A stretch of DNA of 42,985 nucleotides from Deltaproteobacteria bacterium (lineage in GTDB: Bacteria; Myxococcota; UBA727; VGSZ01). Every line of letters begins with the position of its first letter. Within the stretch, counting starts at the first letter, position 1. This document shows, one piece after another, positions 34,275-42,965 of the stretch. Location of the stretch: the NCBI GenBank assembly GCA_020850995.1, contig JADZDP010000032.1, positions 1 to 42,985 on the forward strand, in the 5' to 3' direction. The notes under the pieces are model-generated. The model worked only from the letters and a program-made list of their open reading frames with translations, was not told the DNA's origin and did not search any database. The position numbers and the translations under genes were made by a program.

Positions 34275-35870
34275 GTGCACCTGAAGTCTGCATCGATCGA
34301 GAACTTCCGTGCGCTGAAGAGCATCAACGTCACCTTCGCGTCAAAGGGCCCGACCGTCTTTATCGGCGAGAACAACGCAGGCAAAACGGCACTCCTTCGA
34401 GCGATTGGCGCAGCGTTGGCGACGCTCCGCTCCGCAAAGACCGTCGTCTTCGATAGCTACGACTTTCACGTCCAGGTCGTCGACGACAAGCTTGTTCCTA
34501 GCGGCCCGATCAAGATCACTCTCCATTTCCAGGAGGCGTCCGCTGGCGAGTGGTCCGATGAGCTTCGACAACAACTCGCCGGCATCACCGCGTTCGACCC
34601 CGCGGACACAACGATGGACCCACTCCACCACGTGCTCGTCCGAGTAACCGCGACCCAAGGTACGAGCGGAATCGAGGTTGAGAGCGACTTTCTCGACTTC
34701 GACGGGACGCCGCTCGGCACAAGGGAAGCAAAGGGACCCGGCTTCCAAGTGATGTACCGGCTTGCGCCATTTTTCTACCTGTCGGCGATGCGTGATGCCG
34801 GCACCAACTTCGGAACGCGAGGTGAGTTCTGGAAGCCGTTCCTGGACGAGTCGACCATCCCAGCCGCGAAGCGGGCCGAAGTCGAGGCCGCCCTCCGCGC
34901 CGTGAACGAGAAGATTGTCGCGGCACACGACAGCTTCGAGAAAGTCCGCGGACGCCTCAAGGACGTCGCGAAGGTCGTCACGTCTGGAACCGGAGTGAAC
35001 ATCGAGGCCGTGCCATCAAGGATCTTTGATATCCTCGGACGCTCCCAGGTGACATTCGACGCGCCCGGTGGCGCTGCGATCCCGCTTCAGCGGCACGGTG
35101 AGGGCACGCAGAGCCTCTCTGTGTTGATGCTTTTCGACGCGTTTCTCCGCAACAAGCTTGGCGACCCCGACGCAAGCGCGCTTCTCGGCCTCGAGGAGCC
35201 CGAGGCCCACCTCCATCCGAACGCGACACGCACGCTCTTCCTGCTGCTCAACGATCTTCCCGGCCAGACTCTGATCTCGACCCACAGCGGAGATCTGCTC
35301 GCGGCAGTGGATCCGAGGTCGATCCGTCGTCTCCACAGGCGCGGTGGTACCGTCGCGCTGGCACAACTCGATGGAACCTTGGACGCGGTAGAGATGGAGC
35401 GGTTCCACCGCGCTGTTCGCCGGAACCGGGGTGAACTCATGTTCGCAAGGTCGTGGCTTCTCGTGGAAGGGGAGGCCGAAGTCGCGATCTTTGAGATCCT
35501 CGACGAGTTGGTTGCCCCGTTTGCACATCGCGGAGTGCGGATAATCGAGTACGCCCAGATTGGCCTCGAGGCCCTCATCAAGGCAGCAAACCAACTTGGA
35601 ATTCCGTGGCACCTAGTGTCCGACGGCGACCCGACCGGAACCACGGAGTATGTCCCGACGGGCACGAAGCACCTCAACGGGAGAGCTTCGGCTGATCACA
35701 TCACCCAGCTTTCAGCAAAGGACGTCCTCGACTTCTTCGGTGGGAAGAAGACGATCGGCAAGCCAGCGTGCCTCGCACAGGCCCGTAAGGATGCTGCAGA
35801 CAAGAACAAAGGTCTCCCGAAGGAACTGCTCGACGCGGCGCAGCGTGCCGCCGCCTTGGCGGGTTCATGA
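34275..35870 (+). CDS. gajA: GajA-like OLD-family ATPase/TOPRIM nuclease
   Basis: A 531-aa OLD-family protein. I choose the GTG at 34275 because it has GAGGAG six bases upstream and gives MHLKSASIENFRAL, the normal OLD start; an ATG at 34251 adds eight residues. The ABC ATPase has Walker A GENNAGKT (31-38), a signature-like RHGEGTQSL, Walker B LLGLEEPEAHLHP (Glu at 307-308) and the H-loop STHSG. The TOPRIM domain has LVEGEAE (Glu398) and SDGD (Asp450, Asp452), the metal-binding set. In Gabija, GajA is a sequence-specific nickase held back by nucleotides and released when phage depletes them (family knowledge). The stop overlaps gajB. Some other OLD proteins also pair with UvrD helicases, so the Gabija name is likely, not certain. 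Confidence 0.8.
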   Translation: MHLKSASIENFRALKSINVTFASKGPTVFIGENNAGKTALLRAIGAALATLRSAKTVVFDSYDFHVQVVDDKLVPSGPIKITLHFQEASAGEWSDELRQQLAGITAFDPADTTMDPLHHVLVRVTATQGTSGIEVESDFLDFDGTPLGTREAKGPGFQVMYRLAPFFYLSAMRDAGTNFGTRGEFWKPFLDESTIPAAKRAEVEAALRAVNEKIVAAHDSFEKVRGRLKDVAKVVTSGTGVNIEAVPSRIFDILGRSQVTFDAPGGAAIPLQRHGEGTQSLSVLMLFDAFLRNKLGDPDASALLGLEEPEAHLHPNATRTLFLLLNDLPGQTLISTHSGDLLAAVDPRSIRRLHRRGGTVALAQLDGTLDAVEMERFHRAVRRNRGELMFARSWLLVEGEAEVAIFEILDELVAPFAHRGVRIIEYAQIGLEALIKAANQLGIPWHLVSDGDPTGTTEYVPTGTKHLNGRASADHITQLSAKDVLDFFGGKKTIGKPACLAQARKDAADKNKGLPKELLDAAQRAAALAGS

Positions 35871-37756
35871 TGGCAGATCTGTCCACGCTCAACCCAAACC
35901 AACGAGCCGCCGTCGAATGGAACGAGGGCGCTCTCGTCGTGCTTGCGGGGCCGGGATCCGGAAAGACCTTCGTCTTGACGAACCGGATCGCTCGCATTCT
36001 CCAGCAATCCGCCGGAAGTCACTTCCGTGTGCTTGGGCTCACGTTCACCAACAAGGCTGCCCGTGAGATGGACGAGCGCGTCGGAGCTCTAGTTCCGGCT
36101 GAGCGCTCACGTGTCCTGCTCACCACCTTTCACTCGTTCGCCGCTGAGATCCTTCGCCAGCACGGAAAGCTCGTCGGACTTCGGCCCGACTTCCTCATTG
36201 TCCCAAACGACCCTGACCGTCTGCCATACCTTGCGCAAGCGATGCAGGAGACCGGCGTTCCTCCGCAGATCGAGGCCCGTGGCCTGCTCAACCTCGTCGA
36301 CCACGTCCTTCAGCAGGGCTACGGACACGACCCGAGGCGAACGTCGTCTTCAGCGACTCCCGAGTGGTTCCCAGCGCTCCTTGACGCCTACCGCCGCATC
36401 GTGCTCGCCGCGGGCTCGGCGGATTTCGCGCTCCTCGTCTGGCTCGCTCATCAGGTCCTCGCTACAAGACCGGCCGTCGCCAAGCAACTCCGGAGCTTGT
36501 ACCGCTTCGTTTGTGTCGATGAGTTTCAGGACACGAACTTTGGCCAGTACGCCTTCCTCCGTGCGCTCGTCGGGCCGAAGCCCGCGAACCTCTTCGTCGT
36601 GGCCGACGATGACCAGGTGATTTACCAGTGGAACGGCGCATCTCCTCAGCGCCTCGCCGCGGTTCGTGACGACTACGACGCTGGCGTCATCCAGCTACCT
36701 CAGACGTACCGGTGCCCAGCCGAGGTTGTAGCCCTCGCCAACCAGTTGATCGCCCACAATCGCTCACGGTCCGCGGACAAGCTGCCGCTCGTGACCTCCA
36801 AGGTGGCGACCACGCCAGGTGTTGTTCGCGCTTACTCATTTCGCACCGTTGACGATGAGCTCGCGTGGCTCGCGTACGACATCAAGTTGACGGGCCGCTC
36901 CCCCGGGGACTGTTGCGTGCTCGCCCGCTCAAACAAGCTTCGCGACGCTGCCGCAGCAGCGTTGAACGCGACAGGGGTGAAGGCGCATGTCCTCCAGCGC
37001 CAAAACGACTTCTCCACACCCGCCTTCAGATGGCTCCAGGCGATCTTGCGTCTTGCGCAAGCGCGACAGAGTACGGCAGTCCTCGGGAAGGTATGCGCGT
37101 ACTGGACTGAGCTCGGCCAGCCGGAGCTCGACGTCACCATCATCGAAGGTGCCGCGGCACTCGACGCCGACCACCTGCGGGCGTGGCTTCGCGCTGCGCG
37201 CACCGATGCCAACGCGATGGTCGTCGACGTCCTAGCGGATGCGCTTGCCGACCGGCTCAGCCTCCGAGAAACAGTCGACGCTGCTCTCGCTTGGTTCAAG
37301 GCGCTCGGCCTTCCCGCCAACGTTCCAGAGTTCAACGATGAGGAGAAAGTCTGGAAGAGCCTCCAGGCGGAAGCTGGTCGCAACGTCGGCGGCATAGCGA
37401 AGCTGAGCATTCATCGATTTCTCCAGCAACTCGACATTGAGTCGAAAGCGCCGCCGCCGCCCACGAACGCCGTCACCTGCCTCACAGTGCACAGCGCGAA
37501 GGGACTGGAGTTTCCTAACGTGTACATCGTCGGCATGGCGGAGGACGAGTTTCCTTCGTTCTTTGCTCGACGCGAGGGGCCCGACAGCCGGCAAATGGAG
37601 GAGGAGCGCCGGAACTGCTTCGTCGCGGTAACGCGCGCGCAAGCCACGCTGACCTTGACGGTTGCCGCGTACTACGGAGGCTGGGAGCGAGTTCCGTCAA
37701 GGTTCCTTGCCGAGATGGGAGTCGCTTCCGTCGCGCCCCCTGGGCCATCAACATGA
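35867..37756 (+). CDS. gajB: GajB-like UvrD/Rep-family helicase
   Basis: A 629-aa SF1A helicase. Motifs in order: LNPNQRAAVE (Q-motif), AGPGSGKT (27-34), GLTFTNKAAREM, VCVDEFQDT (Asp218, Glu219), LPQTYRCP, TVHSAKGLEFPNVYIVG, and RNCFVAVTRA (motif VI). All are intact, so an active helicase is expected. It is longer than the GajB described from Bacillus (about 494 aa) and closer to a full UvrD, which could mean a different branch of Gabija or a related OLD-UvrD pair. ATG at 35867 overlaps the gajA stop, and a second ATG follows at once. In Gabija, GajB senses DNA ends and acts with GajA in a large complex (family knowledge). Confidence 0.82.
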   Translation: MMADLSTLNPNQRAAVEWNEGALVVLAGPGSGKTFVLTNRIARILQQSAGSHFRVLGLTFTNKAAREMDERVGALVPAERSRVLLTTFHSFAAEILRQHGKLVGLRPDFLIVPNDPDRLPYLAQAMQETGVPPQIEARGLLNLVDHVLQQGYGHDPRRTSSSATPEWFPALLDAYRRIVLAAGSADFALLVWLAHQVLATRPAVAKQLRSLYRFVCVDEFQDTNFGQYAFLRALVGPKPANLFVVADDDQVIYQWNGASPQRLAAVRDDYDAGVIQLPQTYRCPAEVVALANQLIAHNRSRSADKLPLVTSKVATTPGVVRAYSFRTVDDELAWLAYDIKLTGRSPGDCCVLARSNKLRDAAAAALNATGVKAHVLQRQNDFSTPAFRWLQAILRLAQARQSTAVLGKVCAYWTELGQPELDVTIIEGAAALDADHLRAWLRAARTDANAMVVDVLADALADRLSLRETVDAALAWFKALGLPANVPEFNDEEKVWKSLQAEAGRNVGGIAKLSIHRFLQQLDIESKAPPPPTNAVTCLTVHSAKGLEFPNVYIVGMAEDEFPSFFARREGPDSRQMEEERRNCFVAVTRAQATLTLTVAAYYGGWERVPSRFLAEMGVASVAPPGPST

Positions 37757-37906
37757 CCAAGTTCGCCCAGCCCCCAACTCGATGCCACCGACGCGGGCTC
37801 GTCGCCAAGGCACTCCAGAGGGTCGGTAGGTCGATCGACACGCCGTTGTGTGTCGCCGAGTGGCCGCGCATCGCTTCTGGGCTCGGACTCGGCCTCCGCT
37901 ATGGAA
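37757..37906. other. Gap between convergent gajB and STAND genes
   Basis: 150 bp between two converging genes. I see no clear hairpin with a T-run on either strand and no credible small gene. An open frame that begins on the gajB stop is treated as a rejected item. Confidence 0.35.
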
Positions 37907-40900
37907 TCAGAAAAGGAGGGCCGCCAGGATGGCTGACGCGCGAGTCTCGAGCGGTTGCTTGGATGCTGTCTCTAGGGCAGGGCCGACAAGCCGAGGTGCG
38001 CTGAAAAGTGCCGGACTTTCCCGAAACCGGGTGTTCCAGTACGTCTCGAAGAACTTCGCGACCACGACGCGCTGAACCATCGGAGATCCGTTCGCGAGCG
38101 TCGCGGTATACCAGCGCTCGACTTCACGGTGTGCTATCGCGCAGTCCTTCAGCGGCAATCGGTCGCTGAGCGTCGCAAGCACGAAGGTGAATGCCTGGAT
38201 GACGACGTCCCCCTGCGCGTTCGCCTCGTTGACCAGCGCCTTGTGGTCGACGACATCCTCGAATGCCGCCTCGAGCGCCACAGCGGCCGCGACCCAGGGC
38301 TTCGGTTCGGCGGCGTCCACCGCTTGCTGTCGGAAGAGCGCGGCGAGTGCGAGCGCCTCACGTTGACCGGCGGCGGGATCATCCAGCCAGATTTCGCCCA
38401 GCGTCATCGAGGCGGGGACGAAAAACATCTCCGCGCACGTAAGGTCGACCCGTCGCCACTCCCCTTGGTTTCGTGGACCTAGCACCGCATCCACCGTGTC
38501 GGTCGAACGCGTTTGGAGTCGTCCCTCGGAGTTGAGCACTCTCGAAGCGATGAACGCAGCCGATCCAATCAGGGCCACGTCGAGGGCCTCGGCGAGTCGA
38601 CGCTCCCGGAGAAGCTCGGCCATTACCTTTGGGGCGCTCGTCGTCTGTACGATCAGGCTCGGCCCTCCCGCCTCCGCATAGAGTGCTCGGCGTGCATACT
38701 CGGCGGCGCGCGCATCGAAGCCCGCGCTCTCCGCGAAGTTCGCCATCACGGTGAACACATCATCCGGGTTGCCGCGGATCGCCTCCGTCGACGCCGGTGA
38801 GAGATTGAGCATGAACCCGGGCGTTACAGGCACCGCGAAGGGAACGGTTCCCCGATCAAGCTCGTGCCATAGCCACAGCGCAACTTGCGTAAGCAAACGC
38901 GCCAGCCAGAACCAGTCGCGCGCCTCCTGGCGGCGCGCAATAAGCAACTGAACAGCGTCGTCAAGCACCGGGAAGGCGCCGCGAGGGCCGCTCGCTCGAC
39001 ATAGCGCGATCGCGAGCTCACCGAGCGACTTGATCGTCAGCTGCGGGACTGACCCCTGCGGTGACTTAGAGAAAACCACCGCGTCCTGCGCCGCACGCAC
39101 AGCTCCCGACGGATCGGTCTCGCTGACAGCATGGCTGAGCGCCAGCAGCGCATCCACGCGAGAGTCGGGAAACAACCTGGACTCGCGCTGAAGAGCGCGG
39201 GTAAGCCACTCTGCCGCGCCTGCGTTCTCGCGAGCGTAGAGAAGTTGTCGGCCAACGCACTCCTCGAGGATGAGGGACTGCTCCGCAGTCAGTGAAGGTT
39301 CCCGGAGCGCATCCTCACCGCGCGCGAATGCGGCTGCTAGGTTCTTTTGCTCTTCTGCGAGCACGATGATGATCGTGGCCTCGGCCCAAACGCGAAGCCA
39401 CGGCACGTCCAACGAGACTGCTGTCGCGCGCAAGCTCTCGAGTTCGACCAACGTGGTCGCCCACTCGGGGGCCTCCCGGGCTACGGACGCCCGCGACGTC
39501 CACGGGAGCCGAGCGAGGTGCTGCCAGCTTCGAGGCGCAATCTCCTCCGCGGCGTTGTGCGCCGCGCGCACCTCGAGCGGAAGTTCCCCCCACGCGTCGA
39601 GGAATGTGACCGCGTCCGCGAAGGATTCGGACTGTATAAGCGGGGTGAAGGCGATCGATGACATCCCGTCGAGCCGGGACCAACCCTGGTCGCCTGCGCC
39701 GTGCGCGGCCCACGCGAGCTCTGCGGCGCGCGTACCGATGCGAACGGCGAGCGCGAAGTCTCGACCGGCGATGATCGAGATCGGATGCCCCATCAGCGCC
39801 GCGAGAGCCCACCCATTCTCCGGCGACACATGCGAGAAAAGCTCCTTGATCTCCCGCAGGTACAGCGCACGCTGCGTCTCGGTCGGCTGTCTCTGCAGTT
39901 GGAGCCCGCGGATCATCACCTTGACGTGCGCGCTCATCCCGTCGGGCAGCGCGCCTGAAGCCCAGCCTCCGAAGAGGATGTCGTTGAGGGCAAGCTGCTT
40001 CGGCGCCTTCTGAAGCACGAACACAAGGATCGTTCCAGCGCGGTCCCACTGCTCAGCCACGAGCAGGTAACCGATGAGCCTCGCAGCACCCCACTGGTCG
40101 AGAGAGCGCTTCGCGACCAACGCGTCAGCCAGAGCCGCGTTGGTCCGTTTGCGGGTCTCTGGACGGAGCCCTGTCCCAAGCCGTTTCACGAGGGGCGACA
40201 CCACGTACGCGTCGGCTGCCGTCCGCTGGATCCAAAGACCGAGCAACTGCGTGAACCGCTCACGTGGAGGCGCAACCGCGACTTCAACGTCCGCGACCGC
40301 CTGCACGTCCGCAAAGTCAAATTCACCGATGGCCTCGCGCAGCCGGTACAGTAGCTCTCCCGATTCCGCATTCGGAACGGTTTCAGTCAGCCTCCGCGCG
40401 GTTTCGTCGTTCAGCTCCTCGCCGAATCGGCTGTAGAGCATCGCTTGGAGAAAGGCGTCGTCATCCAGCCAGCCGTTCTTCGCGAAGTGCACGCCGACGG
40501 CCGTCAAAAGAGCGGCGTGACCGGAGACCACGCTGCGAACGAACGAGATCCGTTTCCTGTCCCACGCACTCGGCATCCCGAACGACAAAAGCAGCTCTGC
40601 CGCCTCATCGTCGGTAAATGGCGGTGCCGCCGTGCTCAACGAGCCTCCCACAGATTCTGCGCGTGCTGTGACGGCGTCAGGCGGCGGCACCGCGCTTGTC
40701 GTGATGATGCGGACATGTGAGGCGGAACAATCGCGAACAACATCGAGCAGTCGATCCGCGAACTCACCGCGGCCAACCAGAGGGAGGTCATCGAGGACGA
40801 GGACGGCACCGCGTCCGAGAAGGGGTGGGTTCGCCTTGAAGACTTCACTCGTCGCTAGGTTCAGTCGAACGACGGCCTGGTTTGCGTCGAGGTCACGAAA

Positions 40901-41707
40901 CGACACCCACGCGCCGATGCTCCCAAGCGAGGATGCGACGAGAAGGGCGAGCTCGGTCTTCCCACTGCCCGCCGGGCCGTGGAGCGCCAGCCAAACCTTG
41001 TCGCCAAGCGTCGGGACGATTGCGGCGACCGCGTCCTTCCGTAGCGAGCGCCGCGCCAGCGGAGGTGGTGGGCTCAGTCGTGGTGGGCTGAGCGCAATCG
41101 ACAGACGAACGTCGTCCTTGCGTTGTGCTGTGACGAGCTCCTCGATCGCTCGGTCGTGGCTCGCGACGACAGCCTCGAGCCTATCGAGGCGGCTCACGAC
41201 AGCGTTTACGACCGAGGCTTGCGCCTCCCTGAGCGGCGCCTCCGACAGGGGCTCTGCGAGCCCCGCTTTCGTCAAAACCTTCGGCCCGTCCTCGGATAGC
41301 AGAAAGAGGATGAAAACGAAGAGACGCTGGTACTTGACGCGAGCGTCATCGACGGAAGCCGCGTGGCCAAGAGAGAGCAGGCGGTCTTCAACCTCGCCTC
41401 TCAGATCGGCATGGGCCGGCGCGCCGACACTCCACTCGACGTGGGCGACGAGCGCCTGCACGCCATCGTCCGACTTGATCGACTTTTGAAAAGCCCTCCA
41501 GTCCGTCTTCGAAACCTTTTCTGGTTGGACACCGGAGCGAAGGATATTCCCGATCCCCCGAATCGCTGCCTTCACCGTGAGTGCGTCGGGAAGAGCGTTC
41601 GTCCTGAGCGATCCCCTCGTTTTTCGCCATTGGTTGGCCGATGAGGAACCAACCAGCGCGATGTCGGACGGGTCGACCCGAACCACGGTAAGCGGGTAGC
41701 CTTGCAT
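37907..41707 (-). CDS. STAND-type NTPase with helical-repeat C-terminus, 5' end cut by IS
   Basis: The frame read from ATG 41707 gives 1266 aa. The first 35 residues are encoded inside the left end of the IS (41603-41707); the original gene ends at 41602, so its real N-terminus is lost to the insertion or lies beyond the window. A GTG near residue 44 (VKAAIRG) could be an internal start. The native part has a helical domain of about 170 residues, a coiled-coil-like segment (VVNAVVSRLDRLEAVVASHDRAIEELV), then a STAND ATPase with P-loop GPAGSGKT (244-251), Walker B VLVLDDLP near 303 and sensor IITTSAV. A helix-turn-helix-like C-terminal array of about 700 residues looks like TPR repeats. STAND proteins of this design (Avs-like) sense phage proteins; this role is inferred from the neighbourhood. 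No effector domain is recognised, and it may have been at the lost end. Confidence 0.7.
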   Translation of the reverse strand: MQGYPLTVVRVDPSDIALVGSSSANQWRKTRGSLRTNALPDALTVKAAIRGIGNILRSGVQPEKVSKTDWRAFQKSIKSDDGVQALVAHVEWSVGAPAHADLRGEVEDRLLSLGHAASVDDARVKYQRLFVFILFLLSEDGPKVLTKAGLAEPLSEAPLREAQASVVNAVVSRLDRLEAVVASHDRAIEELVTAQRKDDVRLSIALSPPRLSPPPPLARRSLRKDAVAAIVPTLGDKVWLALHGPAGSGKTELALLVASSLGSIGAWVSFRDLDANQAVVRLNLATSEVFKANPPLLGRGAVLVLDDLPLVGRGEFADRLLDVVRDCSASHVRIITTSAVPPPDAVTARAESVGGSLSTAAPPFTDDEAAELLLSFGMPSAWDRKRISFVRSVVSGHAALLTAVGVHFAKNGWLDDDAFLQAMLYSRFGEELNDETARRLTETVPNAESGELLYRLREAIGEFDFADVQAVADVEVAVAPPRERFTQLLGLWIQRTAADAYVVSPLVKRLGTGLRPETRKRTNAALADALVAKRSLDQWGAARLIGYLLVAEQWDRAGTILVFVLQKAPKQLALNDILFGGWASGALPDGMSAHVKVMIRGLQLQRQPTETQRALYLREIKELFSHVSPENGWALAALMGHPISIIAGRDFALAVRIGTRAAELAWAAHGAGDQGWSRLDGMSSIAFTPLIQSESFADAVTFLDAWGELPLEVRAAHNAAEEIAPRSWQHLARLPWTSRASVAREAPEWATTLVELESLRATAVSLDVPWLRVWAEATIIIVLAEEQKNLAAAFARGEDALREPSLTAEQSLILEECVGRQLLYARENAGAAEWLTRALQRESRLFPDSRVDALLALSHAVSETDPSGAVRAAQDAVVFSKSPQGSVPQLTIKSLGELAIALCRASGPRGAFPVLDDAVQLLIARRQEARDWFWLARLLTQVALWLWHELDRGTVPFAVPVTPGFMLNLSPASTEAIRGNPDDVFTVMANFAESAGFDARAAEYARRALYAEAGGPSLIVQTTSAPKVMAELLRERRLAEALDVALIGSAAFIASRVLNSEGRLQTRSTDTVDAVLGPRNQGEWRRVDLTCAEMFFVPASMTLGEIWLDDPAAGQREALALAALFRQQAVDAAEPKPWVAAAVALEAAFEDVVDHKALVNEANAQGDVVIQAFTFVLATLSDRLPLKDCAIAHREVERWYTATLANGSPMVQRVVVAKFFETYWNTRFRESPALFSAPRLVGPALETASKQPLETRASAILAALLF
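41603..41622 (+). repeat. Left terminal inverted repeat of the IS
   Basis: Begins CCTGAGCGATCCCC and matches the complement of the right end with two mismatches in the first 20 bases. Confidence 0.88.
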
Positions 41708-41739
41708 GACCGTGGCGCTCGCACGTTGCCGGGACGCCG

Positions 41740-41759
41740 TCGATCGGGCGCCCGATCGA
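41740..41759. repeat. Perfect 20-bp palindrome in the IS leader
   Basis: A fully self-complementary sequence with core GATCGGGCGCCCGATC, lying between the left inverted repeat and the transposase ATG (33 bp upstream of it). It could fold in RNA to reduce read-through expression of the transposase, as leader structures do in some insertion sequences, or be an operator. It contains GATC twice, so its state could depend on Dam-like methylation if the host has it. Confidence 0.65.
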
Positions 41760-41792
41760 TGCTCGCCACTTCGGCGCGTCGTATGCGGCGCC

Positions 41793-42962
41793 ATGAAGAC
41801 CCGTGCACGCAAGAACGACATGTCCGTGACCACGACCCAAGTCCACCAGTTCGTGCAGGGGATCCTCGAGGATGATCTGCATGCTCGACGCGTCCTGTCG
41901 CTCGCGAACGCAGTGACCGGCGCCGTCCATGCGGCGGCACTCTCGATCCACGCGATCGGTGCGGCGCTCGCGGCGGCATCGGACCTCAACAAGAAGCACG
42001 CGGTCAAGCAGGTCGATCGAATGCTGAGCAACGCCGGGATCGCCATCGAGGAGCTGTTCCCCGTGTGGGTCGCGTTCGTGCGCGGAGTGCGCAGGAAGAT
42101 TCGCATCGCGCTCGACTGGACCGACTTCGAGAAGGACGACCAGGTCACGCTGGCTGCGTATCTGATCACGGAACACGGCCGCGCGACGCCGTTGGTCTGG
42201 AAGACCTTCGCGAAGTCGACCCTCCGTGGAAACCAGTCGGACTACGAAGCGGAGTTCATCGACCTGCTGGACCGCGTGATTCCCGAAAAAGCCGAGGTCA
42301 CGATCGTCGCCGACCGCGGCTTCGCCAGCGTCGAACGCTACGACCACCTCGACTTCCTCGGCTTCAAGTACCTCATCCGGTTTCGCGGAGACATCCAGGT
42401 GACGGACGCGGACGGAACCACCCAGACCGGAAATCAGTGGGTGCCGCCCAAAGGTCGCGTGCGCCGAATCGAGCAGGCGCGCGTGACGGGGGCCAAGGCA
42501 ACCGTACCCGTCGTCATCTGCGTGAAGAAGGCGAAGATGAAGGACCCCTGGTGCTTGGCGACGAACCATGCGGAGCTGACGAGCGCCGAGCTCGTCAACT
42601 TGTACGGCCGACGCTTCACGATCGAGGAGACGTTCCGCGACGTGAAGGACCAGCGCTTCGGCATGGGGCTCAGGGCGACGTCGATTCGCCAGCCCGAGCG
42701 ACGTGATCGCTTGTTGTTCGTAGCGGCACTCGCGCACGCCCTTCTCAGCCTGCTCGGCGCGGCCGGAGAACGGCTGGGCCTCGACCGGATGTTGAAGGTG
42801 AACACGTCGAAGACGCGGCAGATCTCGCTCTATCGCCAGGGGCTCTTCTGGTATCAGGCGCTGCCGAACATGCGGGAGGAGCGCTTTGCCGCGCTGATGA
42901 CCGCCTATTCCGAGATTATCCAGGAGCATGCAGTCATGCGGAGAGTGTTCGGTGTTCTGTGA
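41793..42962 (+). CDS. IS4-family transposase
   Basis: A 389-aa DDE transposase. I start it at ATG 41793 (MKTRARKND); the frame stays open to an upstream ATG at 41706, but that would take the protein across the 20-bp palindrome. The IS4 YREK signature is exact: Tyr, two residues, Arg, three residues, Glu, six residues, Lys in YGRRFTIEETFRDVK. The first catalytic Asp is in IALDWTDF, the second in VADRGFASVERYDHL, and the Glu is in the signature. It is complete with all catalytic residues, so the element may be active. It belongs to the IS that borders the STAND gene. Confidence 0.92.
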   Translation: MKTRARKNDMSVTTTQVHQFVQGILEDDLHARRVLSLANAVTGAVHAAALSIHAIGAALAAASDLNKKHAVKQVDRMLSNAGIAIEELFPVWVAFVRGVRRKIRIALDWTDFEKDDQVTLAAYLITEHGRATPLVWKTFAKSTLRGNQSDYEAEFIDLLDRVIPEKAEVTIVADRGFASVERYDHLDFLGFKYLIRFRGDIQVTDADGTTQTGNQWVPPKGRVRRIEQARVTGAKATVPVVICVKKAKMKDPWCLATNHAELTSAELVNLYGRRFTIEETFRDVKDQRFGMGLRATSIRQPERRDRLLFVAALAHALLSLLGAAGERLGLDRMLKVNTSKTRQISLYRQGLFWYQALPNMREERFAALMTAYSEIIQEHAVMRRVFGVL

Positions 42963-42965
42963 CGG

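Noticed and set aside
34174..34284. 36-codon ORF starting on the brxHI stop (ATGA) and running into the gajA start
   Set aside because: The start overlap is suggestive of a leader peptide, but the sequence is short, has no ribosome site of its own and no recognisable feature.
34275..37756. Reading the OLD/UvrD pair as a PARIS or retron-type system
   Set aside because: The partner is a complete UvrD helicase, not the AriB-type toxin of PARIS, and no reverse transcriptase is present.
37753..38004. 83-codon ORF starting on the gajB stop
   Set aside because: It runs antisense into the 3' end of the STAND gene, has a Gly/Arg-rich composition typical of chance frames in GC-rich DNA, and matches nothing.
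41708..42169. Extension of the STAND reading frame across the transposase gene to 42169
   Set aside because: This part is exactly antisense to a well-supported IS4 transposase, and its composition (Ser/Arg/Thr-rich) is that of a shadow frame.
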